A stretch of DNA of 64,000 bases from Myotis daubentonii (Eukaryota > Chordata > Mammalia > Chiroptera > Vespertilionidae), in contig NC_081846.1 in NCBI RefSeq assembly GCF_963259705.1, positions 87,742,641 to 87,806,640 of the forward strand. Reading direction: 5' to 3'. Below, piece by piece: positions 1-13,000 of this stretch. Numbering within the stretch: the first letter of the stretch is position 1; every line of letters starts with the position of its first letter. The notes under the pieces were generated by a model. The model made no database searches. It was not told the origin of the DNA and worked only from the letters and a program-made list of their open reading frames with translations. The translations under genes were made by a program, and so were the position numbers.

Positions 1-888
1 TTCCATGCACACAACGCTTTTAGGACATTAACTTTAGGGCTGATTTTGGAATATGTAAACCACATAATTCAGTCTCCATGTTTCAAAAAGTTTAAATTGT
101 ATTCATTTCCAAAGAATCCAAAATCAAACTGATCATCTAAGCCCCCAGATTTTGGCTCTGGATGACTTCACTCGCACAAAAATAAAATTAAAAAGCCATC
201 AGCCTATGGAGAGCAGGTGCTGTGTCCGCTGAGACACTGCCCCTCCGTCAGACACTCACTCTCTGGAGAATTATTATTTTTTTACTCTTTCGGGCTGTCA
301 TTAGAGTGAGTGCGTGCTCCTCCCACAGTGACACAGGGGAGACAACGCTCTCCTGCACAGCATGGTGACGCTGGCTAACAGTCCACCCTGCTCCCCAAAG
401 GACCCTCCCGCCGTCACCCCTCTCCCCACCTCCACCCCCAGCCTTCCCCACTCCCAGTCAAACTACATTTTCAAATTAGAAAATATCTAAGTACAGTGAC
501 TATCTTTGGGGAATTCCTCACTAGACCCTGCCTGCGCTGCTCCCACCAAAGTCAGGAGGGGAGGAAACCCAGCTTTGGCGATATGGAAGGGAGCCGCGTG
601 GGCGCCACCCTGAGGAAGGGGAGCTGAAGGCAGGCCGTGCTCAGTGCCACACACCACGTGAGCACCAGCTACCTGCTCGTCACTAACAAGCAGGATGCGC
701 CAGAGAAAGGAGACGCCTGATGGAAGGGAGCTGCTAACCTGCAATGGGCCAGTCACTCATACTCACACATCAGCCCTGCGACAATGGCAAGCTCCTCAGG
801 GACCGCTCTTGGGATTAGCTAAGTGAGCCAGAGCAGAGGTAAGTGTCATCTCAAGGAGCAGACGGGGAGGTGGCGGAGATCTGGTTAC
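1..888 (-). other. CLASP1 intron after last exon seen
   Basis: Intronic. I see no exon, RNA gene or recognisable repeat; a minus-strand 89-codon frame at 487-756 has no support. Confidence 0.7.
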
Positions 889-1056
889 CTAAGGATGCGT
901 ATGAGCCCGGAGGCAAGGCCGCTGCGGAGCTGAAGGGCGCGGAGCCTGAAGCCGAGGCTTTGGACTTGGCACTGGCCGCTGCGTTCACATCGATGTCACT
1001 CCGGGATCGCTGGAGGGACCCAGTCGTTGACCCAGATTTGGTGCTGACGGTAGAAG
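889..1056 (-). CDS. CLASP1: CLASP1 coding exon 17 of 17 seen (Ser/Arg-rich)
   Basis: This 168-nt exon encodes STVSTKSGSTTGSLQRSRSD, IDVNAAASAKSKASASGSAP and FSSAAALPPGSYASL. The acceptor is ggttaccaccacag and the donor gtaacc. It is the start of the basic Ser/Arg-rich region; the EB1-binding SxIP motifs come later in the protein and are outside the window. Residues around SKASASGSAP differ most from human, as expected of disordered sequence. Confidence 0.96.
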
Positions 1057-4000
1057 CTGTGGTGGTAACCAAAGAAACATTAGCAAGAACCACACTAGAC
1101 TTGTACACATATATTGTTAAACTAATTTTGCTTTTCTTTACAGCAAATATCGTTTTAACAAAGGCTGGACACAGCACTGACCAACACTTTCTCCTGGTCC
1201 CCGAAGACAGTTCAGTCCATGCTGAGGAAAGAGAAGGGACTGCAACTACACGCACTATTGCATCTGCCTTCTTGCAATCACAGACTACAAGAAAGCCCAC
1301 AGAGATGGACCACGTTTCTGCTTAGTATGAGAAGTGAAACAAAAAATTGTTCACATCTGGCCAGTTTCTTCACAATGTGGCAAAAGTGTGCTCTTACCTA
1401 GCGGCCCGCCCCCTTGGAGACCCACTGCCTGCTCCCGCCCGCCCAAGGCCGCAGGGCTGCCGCTGCCCTAAGCACCCGTGGTCTTTGTTCCGGACCCGGT
1501 GGCCAGAGTGGAGGAGCCGCACTGCGTGTGGCAGGATCCACATGCTGGGGGGACATGTGTGAGGAAAGGTCAGAGCTTAATTTCTGCCTGAAGAAGCCAT
1601 CCTCACAGCTCACGGCCCTGGAGAAGGGGAGCTCTGCTGGGGAGCGCACACTGCAAACCAGCCGAGGCCGAGGCTGGGGCTGGGGCTGGGGCTGAAGCTG
1701 AGGCTGGGGCCGGGGCAAGGGCTGGTGCAGGGGATAGGAGCTGGGGCTGGGGCTGGGGCTAAGGCAGGGGCTGGGCCAGGGCAGGGGCCGAGGCAAGGGC
1801 TGGTGCAGGGGATAGGAGCTGGGGCTGGGGCTGGGGCTAAGGCAGGGGCTGGGCCAGGGCAGGGGCCGAGGCAGGGGCTGGGGCCGAAGCAGGGGCTGTG
1901 CCAGGGCAGGGGCCGAGGCAGGGGCTGGGGCAGGGGCTGGGGGCGAAGCAGGGGCAGGGGCAGGCACAGGGGAGGGGCTGGGGCGGCTTCCATGCGGCCC
2001 TGACCAAGGTGAGTCACAGCCTCCTCAATGCCCGGCCCATCAGCTTACCTCTCGAGGCGCTACTTCCAGTGGAACTTCTTTTGGCAGAGAGCGGCCGACT
2101 GGAAATAAAGTAGACACCTGCTTATTTTCATTAATACAAGTACAATCAATAACTGGAAATTATGATAATGAAGAATGATTTCGGAGTCTTCAGAATTTCT
2201 CAGGCAAGTTGGCCCACAATCTTATAAACTCCCCGTTTGAGAAAGCTTTACCATTCCAATGTGGACTGTCTTGCAAACACACAGAGAGCAGTCCCACCTA
2301 GAGACAGACGCTGAGACACAGAGTAAAGGTGACGTGACATTCAGCCTCAGGTTCAGAACGCCCTCCCTTTACAAGCCTGTCCTGCAGTTATAATTGCTGT
2401 GCTCTCAGAAGACACTAACTCTACTACTGAACCATCACCTAAATGTAACTAAAATCGACTTAGGCAAAGACCAGGGCCACTATTTCTTACCCTTCCCATG
2501 GCGCCTTACCTCGTACCAGAGCCACCTGAAGGGGGACTTATAACAGGCTTGTATATGTAGAAACACAGCTAGAATGTGTGTTTTCATGCAGCGGATTTTA
2601 AAGATAAAATCTGACATGAATGAATCCTTACTTCAGACTCTCTTGAGAGCTAGAAGACGAGCGATCGGATTGCGGCAAAGACACGATGCTGTCCGAGTTC
2701 TTCAAGTGGGACTGCAGGGCCTTCTGGTAGGAGGACTCCAGCGCGTGGTACAAGTGCTCTGCTTCTCTGCTGAAGTGACTGTGGAACCCCCAGTAGCACC
2801 TCGGGAAAACACAGCTTCCCGTTACCCTGAGGGCGCAGGAGCTTCGCTGAGCTCTGCACCGTGCCCGACAGGACACGTCCCAGGACCAGCAGCCTGTTTC
2901 CCTGCTCCCGGAGCCTGGGCACGGAAGACACCATGAACAAAGGAGGCTGACCGCACAACGTGCTGGCGTGTTGACACTGGGCAGGAACTTCTCTGAATCT
3001 CAGTCTCATTACAAAATGGAAATTAAAGAGGCTCACTTGCAAGAACAGTGGGGAGCCTTAAGGGAGAGGGAGCTGAAACATGGAGAACTGTACCTAAAAC
3101 CTGAGGGAGTCACAAATGGCAGTTTCTGTTGTTTTGTTAATCCTCACTGGAGGATTTTTTTTTCATTGATTTTCAGAGAGTGGAAGGGAGAGAGAGAAAG
3201 AGAGGTAGAGAGATAGAGATAGAGATAGAGATATAGAGAGAAAGAAAGAGAAGAAGAAAAAAAACATGGAAGTGAGACACATTTTTGACTGGTTGCTTCG
3301 CGCAAGCACCCAGACTGGGGGGGAGGGATTGAACCTGCGACCCAGGTACATGCCCTTGACCAGGAATTGAACCTGAAAACCTTTGATGCACAGGCTGGTG
3401 CTCTAACCATTTAGAGACACTGCCAGGACTAATGGTAGTTTTTATCAATGTAATTTGACACTCATTGATTTGAAGTATTTAAAAATTGCCCTAGATAATG
3501 TGTACCAAAAAAAAAAAAAAAAAAAAAAGGAAAGATGTTCAGAACTACTTAAAATGATAACTAAAGAACTACAATGAATTGGGGAAGGGGAAGAATACAA
3601 GGATAAAAAGAGCATAAGTAGGTCATTAACAAATACCTTCCTAATAGTTTTTACCAGCTATTAATTATTTCAGTTACTTTGGTAGGAACCACCCACCCAA
3701 GATGAGCTTGTGGTGAGCACTTCACTGTCATAGTGAGGTCCTCCAAAAAATTCAGAAACCAGAGAAATAGAATTTATCTGAGAACACAAAGAGCAGGAAG
3801 TAATTGATCAGGACGTATTAATGCAGCTAAGTAAAATAACCATACTCCATGCTTGTAAGAAGGAATAGGGTTGTTGCTATTTTTTAATATATTGTTATTG
3901 ATTTCAGAGAGGAAGGGAGAGGGAGAGAGAAACATCAATGATGAGAGAGCATCATCAATTGGCTGCCTGCTGCACGCCCCCCACTGGGGATCGAGCCCAC

Positions 4001-7000
4001 AACCTGGGCATGTGCCCTTGCCTGGAATCGAACCCAGGACCCTTCAGTCTGCAGGCCAGCCCTCTATCTACTGAGCCAAACCAGTTAGGGCAAGAACAGG
4101 TTTTAACCTGTGTCAAGGAGAAGAGCTGATCAGCCACAAAAGCACAGAAAAAAAATGCCACAGGCAAAGCTGGCAGTGCTCATCTATGCGCTCCTGTGCC
4201 TGAGAAAGACTTAGCATGAAACTTCTGGTGTTCACGGCCACCGTGCAAAATTACTCCCGGGGAGTACTGGACGTCCGAGGCCATAGCCTTGTGAACGGAG
4301 CGGAACTGCCTCAAACGTGACAGCAGCAGCAAGTCATCACTGGGACAATCCTGAGCCTCCGCTCACCCCTCCCCTAACTGTGACGCACACCCCCAAACCA
4401 CCACCTGACGCTCACTGCCTGACCGCGGGGAAAGAAGTCCCTGTGGACTCCGGCCTGGCGTCAGCAGGGCTCACTGAAGGAGTCAGAGAATACCCAAGCG
4501 TAGGAAAAGGTGGTGTACAAATACACACTTACTTTCTGGCTTCTATCCTGGCTTCAGAGTCGGCATCATGTATTCCCTTCTTTATCGTTTCGGCTAATAC
4601 TGATATGTGCCTAGACATTTAGAAAAGAAAGCAGCAACCATTAATAACGTATGTGCTGTGCAGATGGAAACAAGTGTGAGACGTAACTTCAAATGGCCAC
4701 GTGGAACGTAGAGCCTTTGTGCGAGTCCAGTCACAATGCAGCTTCCGCATCGGAGTGTCCTGGGGGCCCCACCCCCACCCAAGCACCCTGATAACTGTAC
4801 ACTCTGGTGTGATTTTTTTTTTAAGCTAAAGCTGATTTTTTTCAGGCCATACTTATTTAGCTCAATTTTTTATGAACCAAAACAACAAAACCCCACTTTT
4901 CCATAGTCAGAACTAGTTTCTATGGAAATTTGTAATAAGACAATTATAATCTTAATACTAAAGAGGCTATCTTCATCACATTTCTGTATTTAAAGAGAAT
5001 GTTTTTTCAAGTTCCACTATGTACCATGAACAATTTTATAAAATTATGTAACCATTTTATAGATAGGTATTCTCTTTAGTTATGTTCTACTCTAGGTAAG
5101 AAGAAATCATTGAACTGTCTCATTGACATTTAACAAAGTTTAAAAAAAAGGGAAATGCTGGAATGAATAGTTTCACAGAACAAAGAGCAGTTACCAATTT
5201 TACCAGCCCATTCACAGTCTTTCCCTCACTCCTTCATTCATTCAGTATTTAGTGACAAACACAGAGTTGGAAGGTGAATGAATACATGAGGCTACATCTG
5301 AGCTCTTCATGCTTTTCTATTCTCTTCACTTGTCCCCACATTAAATCCTCATTCCACTTTTCTCTAAATTCCAAAGCTGCCACCAAATAAAGAGGATATA
5401 GTAGTACTACTATGAGATTAAAAACCAAGAAAGTATTGAAAAAGAATGTGAGACTATCTTCTAGATGCAAAGTATGTGCAGGTGAAAGTGTGCCCCAGGG
5501 AGCCTCGGCTTTGTTTCATCTCTGACCACTGCAGCATGGATGGGCCTCCCAGGAGCACTCAACTTATTAAAATCCCACTCCAATAAGTTTAATATGCTAT
5601 GAAGGCCTTCACAAATTATACAATATATCATTTAAAACGAGTGGCACAAAAATCGGCATTTATCTCTCCAAATTTAACTCAGGAATAACAAAAAATGACT
5701 CAAAATTCTGAGGCAGGCTTCTATTCTTCAGGAATTGTCATAATCCCTGTTTTCATTATGATGATGAGAAACTTACCAAACACCAATCTGAATGAAGAGA
5801 AGCTTGCTGACTTTCTGATCTACCCAGGCTGCTCAGAACACCTTAGCCACAGGAGGCCAGCGGCAGGACCAGTCGGCGAAGGGGCAGCCGGGCTGTGTGG
5901 CTGTCACAGTGCACATCTGCCCACACCTCTAGACACACTAATCCTTCAGTCAGTTAAGTTCACTCCAGGCTATCATGTGCCTCAGAGCAGTAGAAATAGC
6001 AGATGTAGTCATGAGAACAAGTGCTTAGATTCCTTCATTGCTGACAGAAAGTGGACCACTCACTGAGTCATTAAATCTCAAGATTCAATTCAGAGGGGAA
6101 AAAACAGCAAATTGGATGCTCACCGTTCCAGTGAATGTGTTTGCCATTCTTGTAAAAGTAAATCTAAAAATTCAAAACAGCGTCTGAAAATTGTAAAGAA
6201 AAAATATGTAACTTAGTGATTTGTATGTTAGTAAAAATAAAAGCTTTTTTCTTAAATGACCCAACACTACTTTTTATAGTTGATAAGTGACTTCTAATTT
6301 TTATGATTTAAAAAACGGAACATAAAGATGGAATCAGAATTAACAAAGTCAAAGAAAATTTAAAAAATGAAGCATCTATGGTGGTCAAGAGAAAAATCAG
6401 AGCTAGCTATAGGGGCAGGATGCAAATGTTCCCCCCAGCAACATCACCCACCGGGTGCATCGTTCTCAAGTGTTTATTCTACCTCAAGCAACACGTGGAT
6501 ACAGACGCAAACATGTATCCACGTGTTGATACATGGAGCAACATACATTACAGAATCAGGCAATTGGTCTTTGCATTCATTTCACAGAATGCCTTGCACA
6601 CAAAAAAAGTAAAAAACACTCATAAGATGTGCCCGTAAGACGGATATGGGGCCACCTCATGCTTAAAAGGATCCCCTATCCATGGAGACCAGGCAGGACC
6701 AACATGACACCCCAGGAAAGGCGGGAACAGCAGGCAGCTAACGTGACTGGGTGGAAGCCTGCGGGGGAGGGCTCTTTCACTGGCTAGAATCAAGACACCG
6801 CCCTGCAGTGTCTTTGAAAAACAAAAAGTGTTTGACAAATTTTCCTGTTAAGAAGGTTCTAGGTTGTGCTAAAAATCCTTTTTTTCTAGCTACTCAGCCA
6901 TTTTCCTCTCCTCAATCATTCAATAGCCTTTCTCTTTCAGCCTTTTCGCGTCTGTGATATTTCTTAGTCTGATCTGTGCACTGAAGCATTCCTGTCTCCT

Positions 7001-10000
7001 CTCCTTTGGATGACATCACCACTTTGGGTGAAGGCCAGGGTAGCCATCTTTGTGGGAAGAAATCTTAATGGTTTTAGGAACCCATTCGAGGAAACAGGTC
7101 AGAAGGTGATCTTTCTCAAATGACCGGACTTTCCTTCCCATGATCTTCCTAATTCAAAACCTCATAATCCATACAATTAACCACTCAGTAAATCTTTAAC
7201 AAGCCCTTACCCTCTGCTAGATGCTAGAGATACGATGGTAAGTAAGACACAATCCAGGGAGCTCGACAGACAAGAAAGGGTTACCATGTGCCTAGAGCAC
7301 CAGGGGCTCTAAAGCACACAGGAGAGATATTCACCCCAATCCTAGGGGTGGTAACATGGGGAGCTCTAAAGCACACAGGAGAGATATTCACCCCAATCCT
7401 AGGGGTGGTAACATGGGGAGCTTGGGGGTTTGCAAAGCAAACTTTCTCCAAGGAAACACACTGGATTTATCTCTTAGTGCAAACAGCCATCTTTAGTACT
7501 AATTCTTGTCTTAAGTATTAATTAAAAATACACCTGTAATTAGGTTTTGTTTTCAACTTTTTAGACTTAAGCAAACACAGAAGTCTATCGACGTTGGCAT
7601 TATTTAACCACATCACCAATTAAACATCAGGTTAGAACTTGTCCCTTCTTCACCTGCTCATCATTCAAAAAGGCAGCTCACGTTTCCACTTTCTACGAAG
7701 CTCTTGAGCACGTTATCTGCTGGTTTTGATCACTGCTCTCTGAATGCTGTAACTCACTCTTACACTGCTTTGTGTTACTGGTTTTAATATCTCTAACTAA
7801 TGATAAACTTCTGAAGGCAGGGAAGTGGTGCAATGCATTTCTTAGCAATTCTAGAGAGCGAAGGCAGGTACAGGTTACACTGCCCGCTCTGGCCCTCTAT
7901 ACCTTTCTACAGGCAGAGCGACAGCCAGGTGGTCCCATTCCTTCCAGCACTAAGACACGTGATTCTGACGGTACTCGCTCTGACTGAATACAGAACAGCA
8001 ATCTGGGAGTGGCTCAGAAATCGATGGGGGTGGGGTGGGGGGGAGAGATTTCCTACTGTCAAAGGCTTGTAGTTTGCTACTCACATTTCGCAGCAGAGGC
8101 CAGAACTGCTAACTGCTCCGGAATGAGTTGTGCTAACCCAACATGCATACACTGGGGCCCTAATCCCCAATACATGGTATCTGGAGATGGAGCCTTCCGG
8201 AGGTAATGCAGTGAGGCTCTCGGGATGGATTGGTACCCTTCTAAGAAGAAACACCAGAGAGCTTGCTCTCTTTCCCTCTGTCTTGTGAAGACACAGAGAG
8301 AAGGCTGCCATCTGCAAGCTGCCCTCCTTGGAACCAACCATCAGGCACCCTGCCCGCAGCCCGCCGGCTCCAGAACTGAGTACATCTCTGCTGTCAGTCA
8401 CCCAGTGCTCGGTCTTTTAGGGCAGGCCACGCCAGCTACTGCACCAAACACCCTGCAAAGTCCACCACAAAGATGGGTGTCAGCTCACTGCAGCAAAGCT
8501 GCCTTACACAAAGGAAAAACACCTCTGCACTTCTCTAGGAAACCTACAACAGTAAGACAATAGCAGCAGCAGCAGCAAATTCTAACACGGGTTACCATCC
8601 ATTAAGCTTTTACTAAGTGCCGAACCCTTTCACCTAAGTGACTGTGGCCCCGCAGAACAACTCTGCACAGGGTCCCCTCAGGCCAAATAGTCAGTAGGTG
8701 GGACAAGGCAATGCTCCTCCCAAGTCTGCCTCCTCGGGACCCACTGGCAGCCCCGTCCCTGCTGCCTCTGCACGCTGAGCTCTAGGAGAGGCGAAGCCGC
8801 TCTGCGCTGATCCCAGGGAGAGCTGAGTGGGTCCAGGGCAGGCTGCCTCCTCAGCTCTATGCAATTTGGCCTTGCAGCTCAAAATTAAGCTTTTTCAGTG
8901 GGAGGAGCACATTTCTTTCTTGACTTGTACAGTTGGATGATTGCCCTTTCCTTCCGCATGACTACCACGTGCCCGTAAGATGGATATGGGGCCACCTCAT
9001 GCTTAAAAGGATCCCCTATTCATGGAGCCCTGGCAGGACCAATATGACACCCCAGGAAAGGCGGGAACAGCAGGCAGCTAACGTGACTGGCTGGAAGCCT
9101 GTGGGGGGAGGGCTCTCTCACTGGCTGAATCAAGACACCGCCGTGCAGGATGGAGCCCGAGGCTGCTGCCTGTTATGTACACTATAAAGCTCCTGACACA
9201 GGCCCTGGAGAGGCTTCACAAAACCTCACAAACCACCCTGTGTATTTACGCTTGCCTGGGAAGAGGGCCCGCAGATCGGAATAGACTCTCAGAAGGCCCT
9301 GTGACTCAAGAGTCAAGAATCACAAATCCCAGCGAGAGCGCCTGTATGCCTCCCACGTGATCTAGGCTCACCAGGACCCAAGACAAAACGGGGTTAGGAA
9401 CAAAGGCCTAGCCACGCAGGTTTGTATCTTCTGCGTGTATCTCCCATAACTGTGCAGAAGCGGGTGACTGGTCAGAATCCAGGACCCCAGAAATCACTAT
9501 CAGAAGATGCAAACACACACACCTCTTCCTATCTATTACTATTAAGCAACTGCCATTCATTTTTTTCTTGCACATACACCGTTACTGTCTTCCGTCAAAG
9601 GGTACACCAATGACATAGGTAGAGATTCTCTCAGGAAAAGATGTACAGAGGATCCTTTCCCCTCCCCCGACCCAAACCCCAATTAACTCACATACCAACA
9701 CACACACACACACTCATTCATTCATTCATTCTCTCTCTTGCATGATGCACACACAAATAATCAAGGTTGTCCAAATTTACTTTCCCGACTATTTAGATCA
9801 TAATTCTTCAATATAAAGTTATTTATTGCAGCAATCTTAAATACTATTAAACATTTCAAACAAACTTTTTCCTACTGAAATTTGTTTTGGTTTTTAAACA
9901 ATGCAAAAATAATAAGAAACTGTTTAAAATTTTACCTTCTAACTGCAACAGACTTGGAGGTACAGTTGCTTGTTATCACAGGTATTAGCCTAGGGATGTG

Positions 10001-13000
10001 TGTGTGCTGAGAAGAACAAAAAAAACGAACACTTGAAAAGAGGTCAGCAGACGAATTTATTTTGATATTGTTTTAATGGAAATACCCCAAAATGGCTTTC
10101 TGTTTAATATTAAGCAGGCAGTGAAAATAGTAAGAACTAAAAGTAATACAAAGTAAGTAACCCACAATAATAAGAATATTCTGGGTAGACTTTGGTTAAC
10201 CTCAAGCCACAGCGGCAAGGGCTGCCTCTGGGAAAATGGACTTGAGAGTGGGGAGTGGTGATATAGAGAACTTTCATTTTAAGTCATGTGAACAACTGAA
10301 TTTTACTGAAAACTTGTATATAAATTACTTAAATAATTACTTAAATGTAAATGTTTAGAAAGCTGAACTAAAGAGAATATTTTGTTTCTCTGCTACCTAC
10401 TATTAAGTAAATAACAATTACAGGTGAGTAACAAAACCACAAACACAAATACCTAGAGTGGAACGACCAGGCATTAGGAAGGAAGGAAAGGGAGCGTAAT
10501 GTGGAGATGTAAATAACAGTAGAAACTCAGAAGCAGATGGGGATGCTCCAATATTTACAAGCAATGATGAGTCCATGATCAACACCTCAGTAACTATACA
10601 CCGCATCCATAATTCACGTGATGGAATGTGAAAGGCTCATGTGCTATAATGAAGTGGGGCAAAAGGCCAATACTCACCCGAATGATTAACCTAACAGCTA
10701 CAACACCAGAAGTGGCCATAATTTTGGCACTGTTTGGGATTAAATTAAAGATAGTTGGCATAATGGCTTCAGCTCCATGGTCAAACTTATTCCCCAGAAC
10801 TGATGACAGATGCCTAAAATAAGAAATGAATACTGGACTGTAGTTCTATTTCTTGCAAACAGAGAAGCATATAAAACTCTTAACATTTTAGAACCTTCAT
10901 TTAAAGTTATCTAGAAATTAAGGACAAGGGTCTCAAATCTTTCCAATGTACATGTAGAGGACTTGGCAAATAGCCAGAAGCCCACTGTTCCTTTTAAAAA
11001 AAAGTAAATCATTTCCAACAAATTAGAATTCAAATAGCAAAAGACAAATTTATCATACACTAATAAAACAAACAGGAAAAAGCTGCCTCACTCTTTCTCT
11101 TTCACCCTTTTTATTTTCAACATAAAATATTCATGCTTCAACATCTGACTGCAGCCAAAGCTTTTAAACAGCCGCAATGCCATCTGATGTCACTGCTCCT
11201 CTAATATTCTGACATACTTCCTAACACAGAAGTTGCAGCTCCAAACATTGGTCCAGATTCAGTTTAAGTAGGATAAACATTTACTAGACTACATTGCATG
11301 TCTTTAATTTTATAGCTAGAGTACTCTTCTAGAAACAATAAAAAATTCTGATAAGCATGCTATCTCCTGTCAGCAAAATCAATGAAAAAGCTGAGAAACA
11401 GGTTTATAAATTTCATTTTTCAGTATTACTAGTAACAACTGCTTCAGAGCTAAGTCATGGAATAAAGTTTAAAATCTGTCATACTTTACATAATTGGGCG
11501 AGAAGTATTGTAAAAGTATTAGCAGCAGTGTAACTGGAATGGGTCTTGGAGACTAGACGGGAGTAACATTAGAAAGACCCATCGGACAGAGCCATGAACC
11601 GCCCCGAAGCCCGTGCCTAGGATGTTATGACGTGAGAATCTGGAGCTTTGCAGTCCTTACCCCAACGTGATACAAGCCTCCCGCACTACCTGAGACCGCA
11701 GATCCTTAGCAGATAGTTTAAAGGCTCCATCCAAAAGTCTCAAATGTTGAAAGAAGTTATCATATTCAGCAGCACCAGCCAAAAGTAAAGATCTAATCTT
11801 TTTTAGCTAATGGGATAGAGAAAATTAGGAGATATACAAAACTGTTCCTAAAACAGAACATACGGAATAACAGAAGCCATCAAATATGAGAGATCAATGT
11901 CAATCTTAAATGATATAGAAATAGTTTTCCAAAAAGAACTCAGCCAATTAAATGTTAGCTAATATATGGAACAAATCTACATAGCAAAAATAAGAACAAT
12001 TTTTAAAATGTAGTATCTATGATAAGTACAATTCTACAAAATGCATTTTAAATTGAAAACACCTTAGTGTATACATGCTATCCTAATGATAAAATCACCA
12101 GAGCCTGCATTTTAGCTTGTAAAAGGCTCTTCCTCCCTAAGCTTACCTTCCCCCACACCCACTCCAACTACCATTTATTTAATAAATCAAAGGAAGTAGC
12201 AATCCTACAGTCTCTTTTAGTATCCTCCACTGTATCATTACTAAAAGCTGGTCTGAATTTGAAAGGGAATACAATAGCTTTCTTACCACCCCTCTTTTTG
12301 CCAGCCAACCACTGTAAAAACAGCTTTCTCAGATCAGACGCACCGTCCCTTTAACGTTCAGCTACTTGCTTTCATTAATCTACTTTTAAAAACAGACAAA
12401 CAGGACTTTCTAGCATGCAATGTGAAGAAAGGAAGAGGATCACACTAAATGCCACTAAAAAGCAGCTTCGCTGTCTTTACCAGGTGAAAGCGGAGGGCAT
12501 CACCAGACATTCCACAATTAGGTCTTTGTTAAAAATATAGGATCTGCATAAAGGTGTAAGTTTGCATGCTTTAAAAATAGATGTGAGGTCCTCTACTAAA
12601 AGGTAAAATGTTAATGCAGTAATTTTTATTTAAAATATTTACTCCTTAAAATTCATTAGAGCTGTATCCCAATTTCAAAATAAAGAGTTTAGAAGATATA
12701 AATAAATCTAGTGAAAATGTAATCACATAAAATCACTGGCTTACAGCATTTACTCTTTGCTCCCAATCATGCTTGTCATCAGATAATATTTCTCTAATCT
12801 TGTTTATGGATTCCTCGAGGTCTCGACTAGAATAAATCTGTAAGCAAAATTAATTTACAATAAGCATATGATAATGTAAAGAATAAAAAAGATTATTGCT
12901 TAATTACATGAAGTCAAGAGCATTTAGTAAAATAAATCGTTTCATTTTCCAGAAGAGCCTATGAGATAACATCTGGACAGATTTGTCCTAGAGCAGCTGT

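Larger units (their letters stand above)
2100..6123 (-). other. CLASP1 introns around 2.1-6.1 kb
   Basis: Apart from the exons at 2632-2799 and 4533-4610 and the Ves copies at 3156 and 3881, the sequence is unique-looking, with a 22-base A run at 3509. Nothing is seen in 4611-6123 beyond weak MIR/L2-like words. Confidence 0.6.
6184..9935 (-). other. CLASP1 intron, 3.75 kb
   Basis: Holds the listed hairpin, LTR-like copies, 57-bp duplication, L2, MLT1 and MIR pieces. The gaps 6800-7180, 7420-8110 and 9366-9935 show only short cacaca/attc runs at 9695-9745. Confidence 0.6.

Noticed and set aside
843..1325. 160-codon plus-strand frame
   Set aside because: Antisense shadow of the CLASP1 exon at 889-1056, whose minus-strand frame matches a known protein.
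1398..2017. Proline/alanine-rich minus-strand frames of 189 and 135 codons
   Set aside because: Pure translation of the G-rich minisatellite; not joined to CLASP1 exons by splice sites.
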